Below are positions 59,226 through 64,000 of a stretch of 64,000 nucleotides of DNA, in pieces (positions within the stretch are counted from its first letter, which is position 1; each line of letters opens with the position of its first letter). Under the pieces are notes generated by a model, which made no database searches, was not told the origin of the DNA, and saw only the letters and a list, made by a program, of their open reading frames with translations. The stretch comes from Bacillota bacterium (GTDB taxonomy: Bacteria > Bacillota > Clostridia > Lachnospirales > Lachnospiraceae): NCBI GenBank assembly GCA_023410575.1, contig JAEYPP010000039.1, positions 1 through 64,000 on the forward strand, read 5' to 3'. Made by a program: the position numbers and the translations under genes.

Positions 59226-59286
59226 GATAAAATGTAAGCAAAAAAGCTGCAGATTTACTCTGCAGCTTTTTTGCTTACATTTTATC
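59226..59286. terminator. Perfect 28-bp stem terminator, bidirectional
   Basis: The arms 59226-59253 and 59259-59286 are perfectly complementary over 28 bp, around the loop TTTAC. The core is GCTGCAGA/TCTGCAGC with AAAAAA/TTTTTT next to it, so T-tracts stand on both sides. It lies 10 bp after the MFS stop on the minus strand. Confidence 0.92.
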
Positions 59287-59295
59287 TTTTTTATT

Positions 59296-60624
59296 CTAAG
59301 ATTCTTCAAACCGATATCTCTTTAATAATTTACCAAATGCAATACATATGATTGCGCCAGCTAAACCAAGGACTAACATCATAATGGCAGCACCAGAACC
59401 TTTACCAGTTCCAAATAAGCGAGTTAACAACTGATTGTGTTGTGCACCAACCATCATTGGTTCGAAGACTTCATCTACAAGTAAACCTCCGAGAAAAAAT
59501 CCAATTGGTATCGTAAAAAATTGCAGTGAATTACGACAAGCATATACACGCCCTTGCATTTCCACTGGTACCGTTGTTCTGAAAATTACATCATAATTTG
59601 CACTCATGATTGGTACGACAAACCATCCAAGAAACTGCCCAATATACCATAATTCTGGTGTTCTAGTGAATGCTAGAAGAAAGTTTTCTATGGTTAGAGA
59701 GAATAACATCGTACCTGTAATGACACGCATGCGGTTCTTTGGTTTTGGAAGAATTGTCACTACTAGACTGCCTACCAACGTCGCAATTCCAGCACATGAA
59801 GTTACGATTCCTAGTACCTTATCTCCACCATTCTCCCTTGGAAGAACATACGCAGGTAACGTAGCATCAAATGCAGATGCAACTAAATTCACCCCAGCCA
59901 TGAACAAAATCATATACAGTATCATTGGATTCTTCTTTAAATAGTAAAGTCCTGCTTTGGAAGCTGCGAAAACGGATTCTTTTTTTATAGTCTCAATGCT
60001 ATTTTCATCCTCTTTATTTAACTTAGGCAGTTTTACAAAAATGCCCAAAGTAAAGAAAGCGATTACAAAAGTAGATAAATCCACAATAATAACACCATCC
60101 ATGCCTGCTACTGCAAACAGTGCTGTAGCTAACATAGGATGCAATATTGTAGTAAGAGACTGGGAAAGCGAACGTAATCCACTTGTTCTTTGATACTGAT
60201 CCTTAGGTGTAATTAATGTCATGGCAACATCTGAGGCAGGTCTTTGAATTGTGTTCATCAATCCACTAATTGCATTTAATATATACATATGTACTGGACT
60301 CAAAACCTCTGTCTTTAGTAGCACAAATACGACGATCGTTGAGCATGCTGCAAAGAGATCACTAAATAACATAACTTTCTTTTTATCCCAACGATCACTT
60401 AATGCACCCGCAAATATGCTCATAAGCACATATGGTGCGTAAGAACAGATGGATAAAAGTGCTGTCTGCAATGCAGAACCCGTCTTTTCATATAACCACA
60501 ATGTAAGTGCAAAATTGGTCATTGAACTTCCCAATTGTGATAAAGATTGTGTACTCCATAACACATAAAAGGTTTTTAACTTACTTATTTTAATCTTACT
60601 TATTTTTTCATTCTTGTTATTCAT
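59296..60624 (-). CDS. MFS efflux pump (Mef-like macrolide-efflux type)
   Basis: The 442-aa protein has 12 predicted helices. It opens with LWSTQSLSQLGSSMTNFALTLWLYEKTGS, the start of Mef-type drug-efflux MFS proteins. The A-motif region GALSDRWDKKKVMLFSD and the RxS-type ASDVAMTLITPKDQYQRTSGLRS loop follow. It should export a hydrophobic drug by proton antiport. The ATG at 60624 has AAAGGAG ten bases upstream. Its leader carries a short peptide gene and competing hairpins, which suggests antibiotic-inducible expression. Substrate not determinable from sequence. Confidence 0.87.
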   Translation of the reverse strand: MNNKNEKISKIKISKLKTFYVLWSTQSLSQLGSSMTNFALTLWLYEKTGSALQTALLSICSYAPYVLMSIFAGALSDRWDKKKVMLFSDLFAACSTIVVFVLLKTEVLSPVHMYILNAISGLMNTIQRPASDVAMTLITPKDQYQRTSGLRSLSQSLTTILHPMLATALFAVAGMDGVIIVDLSTFVIAFFTLGIFVKLPKLNKEDENSIETIKKESVFAASKAGLYYLKKNPMILYMILFMAGVNLVASAFDATLPAYVLPRENGGDKVLGIVTSCAGIATLVGSLVVTILPKPKNRMRVITGTMLFSLTIENFLLAFTRTPELWYIGQFLGWFVVPIMSANYDVIFRTTVPVEMQGRVYACRNSLQFFTIPIGFFLGGLLVDEVFEPMMVGAQHNQLLTRLFGTGKGSGAAIMMLVLGLAGAIICIAFGKLLKRYRFEES

Positions 60625-60627
60625 TCT

Positions 60628-60724
60628 AACTTTGCTCCTTTGAGTATATTAATTATATCATCAAAATGCAAAGTTCGAGGATATACTTATTCCTCCATGC
60701 AGCATCCTCAACCTTTGCATGGAG
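60628..60724 (-). promoter_or_regulatory. Candidate translational attenuator upstream of the MFS pump
   Basis: Three stems compete on the minus-strand RNA. H1: CTCCATGCA (60716-60724) with TGCATGGAG (60693-60701). H2: ATGCAAAG-GTTG-AGGAT (60704-60720) with ATCCT-CGAA-CTTTGCAT (60666-60682). H3: AACTTTGC (60668-60675) with GCAAAGTT (60628-60635), the last arm lying between the AAAGGAG (60635-60641) and the ATG. H1 plus H3 hides the pump's ribosome site; H2 excludes both and frees it. The leader peptide runs into the H1/H2 region. The mechanism is inferred. Confidence 0.7.
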
Positions 60725-60746
60725 CTGTTGCAATCGTCAGTATCAT
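60708..60746 (-). CDS. Leader peptide of the MFS attenuator (12 aa)
   Basis: An ATG at 60746, nine bases after a perfect AGGAGG (60756-60761), opens a 12-codon frame, MILTIATAPCKG, ending in TGA at 60708-60710. The stop lies inside the attenuator stem. Short, well-initiated frames that end in such hairpins control erm, mef and msr resistance genes through drug-stalled ribosomes. The sequence does not match the leader peptides I know. Too short for a protein function of its own. Confidence 0.68.
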   Translation of the reverse strand: MILTIATAPCKG

Positions 60747-60906
60747 ATTTCTATTCCTCCTGCTCTTGATAGTTCTATTTTTTGACTCAGATTTAAAATT
60801 ATTGTTCTTTCATATTTTACCACAATTATCAATATTATGTTACTAAATTTAACTAATGGAAACCAACTTTAAGAGCTTCCTGGTTAACTCCTATATAAAT
60901 CATATA

Positions 60907-61728
60907 CTAACTACTTGCACTATTATAGTGCTTTACTCCTATTTTCCAAAATATGCGCATGAAGATTGTAAATATAACGATAATTATGCCACCATAGATT
61001 ACTTCATTTATCGTATTAGTTCCAGTTAACACTTTGGTCGGTAAGGTAGCCATAATTCCATACGGTAATATAATATAAAACAATACCTTAAACCCTCCAT
61101 ACATTACTGTTCCAGGCAGCTTCATACAAAGATCAAGTCCTGTTTCTTCAATTTGAATTATACTATTGGTGGATATCGTAAAAAATGAAATGGTACGAAT
61201 AATTACCTCCAAATCATAATACAAGATTATCATACCAGTCATTAATACAACATAACAGATACCACTAATAAGTGAAATTTGTAGTCGATTGATTCCAGCT
61301 CCATATACAATTAAGAATAGACTAAAAAAAGCCAATGGAATTGAGCCTGGATTAATGCTTTCAAAGGAGATGTGAAACAAAGCATCGACAGGTTTCGTTA
61401 AGTATAAATCCATAGCTCCACTTTGTATCTTGTGTGGTATTGAATTGACACCAAAAAAATATAGAATCATATTGATAGCATTTAACATAGAAAATGTTCC
61501 AATAAAGATAATCATCTCTCCACGGTCTAATCCACCAATTACATCTACATGCGAATAAACCGCCTCGAAGACAAGTAATTGAATTAAAAACAAACTTCCA
61601 TCCACGAAAAATGGTCCGAAAAAGCCAAGTCGATACATCATTAATTTCGACATTCGTAATTTTACTAATTCCTTAAAAACTGTAATATTATTTCGATTCA
61701 TATCATCCCTCTTTCTACAACACATCAT
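60907..61728 (-). CDS. ABC-2 family transporter permease, second subunit
   Basis: The 273-aa protein has six hydrophobic helices in the pattern of the DUF990/ABC-2 (PF06182-like) permeases, with NNITVFKELVKLRMSKLMMYRLGFF at the N-terminus and IPHKIQSGAMDLYLTKPVDALFHISF in the first loop. The ATG overlaps the stop codon of the other permease by 1 bp. With that permease and the ATPase it forms a three-gene exporter. The MFS pump follows 282 bp downstream and has its own leader. Substrate unknown. Confidence 0.86.
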   Translation of the reverse strand: MMCCRKRDDMNRNNITVFKELVKLRMSKLMMYRLGFFGPFFVDGSLFLIQLLVFEAVYSHVDVIGGLDRGEMIIFIGTFSMLNAINMILYFFGVNSIPHKIQSGAMDLYLTKPVDALFHISFESINPGSIPLAFFSLFLIVYGAGINRLQISLISGICYVVLMTGMIILYYDLEVIIRTISFFTISTNSIIQIEETGLDLCMKLPGTVMYGGFKVLFYIILPYGIMATLPTKVLTGTNTINEVIYGGIIIVIFTIFMRIFWKIGVKHYNSASS

Positions 61729-62522
61729 TACATTCCTGCACCGTCAAACTGAATTCGATACTTCTGATAAGCACATTGATTTAAGATTCGAAATGCAATC
61801 GCCCAAGCTGTAATAATTACAATTCCAAGAAACGCCTCTGATTCACATTTACCAATGAGTAACATAGATGGTAAGTACGTGACATAATAAAACGGCAAGT
61901 ATTTAAATATACGAATTACTGCATCTGGAAATAGAACAAGTGGAATAATGCCACCTGTCACAAGTGCAATGAGATTATTCTTAATCATCAGAAACGTACT
62001 AATCTCTAAATACTTTAGGCTTAAGATCCCAAGATAAATATTAAGTTGTAGCATAAAGTACAGACCTATAAGAATCATAGCAATAGAGCAGCCAATCATG
62101 AGAATATTTGTTGTAAACACAAAGTCAATTTGAAAAATGAAAATCCAAACAAACGTTGATAGTAAGTCAAATCCAAGGTAGAAAATAATACTTCCCAATT
62201 CCATAAACAAAAAATAGGTCTGCAACCGAACGGGCATTGTCATATACTTTGAAAACGTACCATTGCGAACTGAATTCGTTAACTCATTGCTTACTTTTGC
62301 AGACATATCAATTTGTGATAAAAAAGAGCTTATGATGTAATAAGACAACATGCTGGAAAAAGTAAAACCTGACACCTCACTTCTTCCCGAAAAAATGGCT
62401 CCCCATAGTAAGTATGCAAACATAATTTTCGTGACAGAAAACACCATAGTCAAAGTGGCATCTGTTCTCCATACAAGCTCTGAACGCAAATATACACTAA
62501 TTACCTGGAGATACTTACGCAT
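61728..62522 (-). CDS. ABC-2 family transporter permease, first subunit
   Basis: A 264-aa protein with six hydrophobic helices. The loop SNELTNSVRNGTFSKYMTMPVRLQTYF is the counterpart of the IPHKIQSGAMDLYLTKPV loop in the other permease. Paired PF06182-type permeases with one ATPase are known from daunorubicin/viologen-like exporters. The gene overlaps the ATPase gene by 22 bp and the second permease gene by 1 bp, so the three proteins are co-translated in fixed ratio. A C-terminal charged FDGAGM tail is unremarkable. Confidence 0.86.
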   Translation of the reverse strand: MRKYLQVISVYLRSELVWRTDATLTMVFSVTKIMFAYLLWGAIFSGRSEVSGFTFSSMLSYYIISSFLSQIDMSAKVSNELTNSVRNGTFSKYMTMPVRLQTYFLFMELGSIIFYLGFDLLSTFVWIFIFQIDFVFTTNILMIGCSIAMILIGLYFMLQLNIYLGILSLKYLEISTFLMIKNNLIALVTGGIIPLVLFPDAVIRIFKYLPFYYVTYLPSMLLIGKCESEAFLGIVIITAWAIAFRILNQCAYQKYRIQFDGAGM

Positions 62523-63517
62523 GATATAGCACCTCCTAACTCTTCCTCTTTACTTTGATAGATACGTTCTACAACTGTTCCTATCTCCTCATCTTCGACT
62601 AAAACATCAAGAGGCATCGCAGATTTCATAATCAGTTCTAGTACATCGGATGCAATTTCTTTGCTTACTTCCAAACTTAACTTGTCTTGTGTATGCTCGA
62701 TTACTTTGCATTTTTCTGGCACCAATACATTATTAGCATCGTGAAAGGAAAAGGTTAACCGTTTGCTTTTTTGAAACTTGTTAAATAGCTCTTCTGTACT
62801 ACCATCATAAATTTTAATTCCATGATTCACTACTACTGCCCGATTGCATAGAAGTTTAATGTCCTCCATATAGTGCGATGTTAAAAGTATTGTCGTTCCA
62901 CGTTGTTCGTTTACTTCTTTTAGGAACTGACGAATCTGCTTACTTGCAATCGCATCCAATCCGATTGTTGGTTCATCTAAAAATAAAATCTTTGGATTAT
63001 GTAATAGTGCAATCATTAACTCCATTTTCATACGTTCGCCTAATGATAGTGTTCTAACTTGTACATCTAATAAATCCTTAACCCCAAACAAATGAGTAAA
63101 GTACTCTTTGCTTTCTTCATACTTTTTCTGTGATATACCATAGATTTCTTTATAAAGTTTCAACATATCAGCAGTTGTTAGGTCAAAAAATAGCTGGCTC
63201 TTCTGTCCCATTACAATTGCATACTGTTTCTTTAACTCGTTCTGTAGTTTATTTGGATAAAAACCAAGTACACTAATTTCACCTTCCGTTGGAGCAATGA
63301 TTCCGGTAAGTAACTTCATCAATGTCGTTTTACCTGCACCATTTGGACCAATTAACCCTACAAATTCACCCTCTGATACAGTTAAATCTATCCCATTAAC
63401 TGCTTTCTTTGTCTCATACTCCCGATGAAATAAGCCTTGGATACTACCCTTTAGTCCTTCTCTTTTCTTGTATCTTCGATACTCTTTTGTCAACTGACTT
63501 GTTTCAATGACGTTCAT
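62501..63517 (-). CDS. ABC transporter ATP-binding protein (NatA-like)
   Basis: The 338-aa ATPase has an N-terminal extension typical of its class (KKREGLKGSIQGLFHREYETK), Walker A GPNGAGKTT, signature LSLGERMKM, Walker B ILFLDEPTIGLD and the H-loop TSHYM. The signature LSLGE (for LSGGQ) is characteristic of the NatA/DUF990-associated group. The ATG at 63517 has AGGAGAGG upstream, better than the ATG six codons earlier. It drives the two permeases downstream. Confidence 0.91.
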   Translation of the reverse strand: MNVIETSQLTKEYRRYKKREGLKGSIQGLFHREYETKKAVNGIDLTVSEGEFVGLIGPNGAGKTTLMKLLTGIIAPTEGEISVLGFYPNKLQNELKKQYAIVMGQKSQLFFDLTTADMLKLYKEIYGISQKKYEESKEYFTHLFGVKDLLDVQVRTLSLGERMKMELMIALLHNPKILFLDEPTIGLDAIASKQIRQFLKEVNEQRGTTILLTSHYMEDIKLLCNRAVVVNHGIKIYDGSTEELFNKFQKSKRLTFSFHDANNVLVPEKCKVIEHTQDKLSLEVSKEIASDVLELIMKSAMPLDVLVEDEEIGTVVERIYQSKEEELGGAISCVSISR

Positions 63518-64000
63518 GTCCTCTCCTATCCGCATCCTATTATGCTAAAAAAGTCAAAAAAAAACCCTGATGTCGTTTATCTACCGATAATCGCCACCTG
63601 AGTAATACATAATTAGTTGATTACAACAAAAAAAGTCCTTTTATAAGCTTTTATTGTAATGATAAAGAGAATAATGAAAACCATCATTCCAACATTGTTT
63701 TATTATGTATGCCTGTCAATAAGCTATTACCTGTAAAAACGAACGAATATAAGGTCATAAAATGCGTAAATGCTAACATTATGTCCTTTCTTATATTACT
63801 AATTCATTATTTATTTACAGATACACTTAACAAACAGACACCCCTTTTTCTTTTTTTATTTAACTTTATTATATATTGAATTATTTTTTTGTCAACCAAT
63901 ATTATCTAAGATTAAAGTTTATCTTCTATATTTTATGTCCCTTTGGTAAAATCATGTATTTGAGTACTCTTTAAATGTTCTGGCTTTTTTAGAATATCAA
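63518..64000. other. AT-rich intergenic region at the window edge
   Basis: About 480 bp without a credible gene. It contains T-rich runs next to the ABC operon start and an inverted repeat ATTACAA (63620-63626)/TTGTAAT (63654-63660), with AAAAG/CTTTT inside. Both could be part of a leader or terminator for the operon to the left. No clear promoter, riboswitch or tRNA is recognised in the remainder. The neighbour at the right edge is outside the window. Confidence 0.6.

Noticed and set aside
60640..60846. 68-residue plus-strand frame with a hydrophobic stretch upstream of the MFS pump
   Set aside because: It needs a TTG start with no ribosome site and is exactly antisense to the leader peptide and attenuator hairpins, which explain the region better.
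1..64000. CRISPR arrays, tRNA or rRNA genes, prophage and transposase genes
   Set aside because: I found no regularly spaced short repeats, no tRNA-like cloverleaf with CCA-end or TTCGA arm, no rRNA sequence and no transposase or phage structural gene. The repeats present are palindromic intergenic elements.

Overview
The window is low-GC DNA read almost entirely from the minus strand, with clostridial ribosome sites, tandem flgK genes, a T-box and a c-di-GMP-I riboswitch. It also holds an intracellular xylan-degrading pair (GH10 and GH120). Together these point to a motile, anaerobic, plant-fibre-degrading Lachnospiraceae close to Lachnoclostridium (Clostridium) phytofermentans. That assignment is an inference from gene content; no database search was run.

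Region 1 (about 0.1-18.9 kb, minus strand) is a late flagellar locus. In transcription order it runs flgM, flgN, flgK, flgK (second copy), flgL, fliW, csrA; then flaG, fliD, fliS and a FliT/FlgN-like chaperone; then flagellin; then a glycosylation block (103-aa protein, Maf-type transferase, pseB, GT2, CgeB-like glycosyltransferase). Three sigma-28 type promoters stand in front of flgM, flaG and flagellin. The flagellin leader carries a hairpin with GGA in its loop just upstream of an AGGAGG, as expected for CsrA control, and fliW-csrA are in the same locus. The last gene is a 592-aa secreted protein behind its own sigma-A promoter and a c-di-GMP-I riboswitch whose P1 stem runs into a U-tract.

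Region 2 (19-27.6 kb, minus) holds lysA and a surface-polymer cluster: a 982-aa GT2/TagF-like fusion, a pyruvyl transferase, a GtrB-like transferase, tagD, and a second TagF/TagB-like transferase. A tandem pair of 278-bp palindromic repeats separates tagD from the last gene.

Region 3 (27.9-40.8 kb) is housekeeping. It contains parE-parC on the plus strand, ilvB-ilvN behind a T-box, an acyl-CoA thioesterase, a secreted SH3/M23 peptidase, a membrane-anchored trigger-factor-like FKBP isomerase, and a dicarboxylate symporter. Long palindromic repeats with a conserved core but different, still self-complementary arms sit in the convergent gaps; five copies are recognised in the whole window.

Region 4 (40.8-64 kb, minus) is accessory. 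It holds an XRE-controlled ABC exporter, DUF2871, a pair of unknown Lachnospiraceae-type genes, an rsmH with a basic N-terminal extension, a lipoprotein, a TIM-barrel isomerase, an FMN hydroxy-acid oxidase, an HD phosphohydrolase, and the GH10/GH120 xylan pair. These are followed by an ABC exporter with a double-MerR regulator, a winged-helix/DUF2971 protein, a Mef-like MFS efflux pump and a three-gene ABC-2 exporter. The most notable unannotated element is upstream of the MFS pump: a 12-codon leader peptide with a strong ribosome site, followed by mutually exclusive hairpins. One of these closes over the pump's ribosome site, as in antibiotic-inducible translational attenuators.
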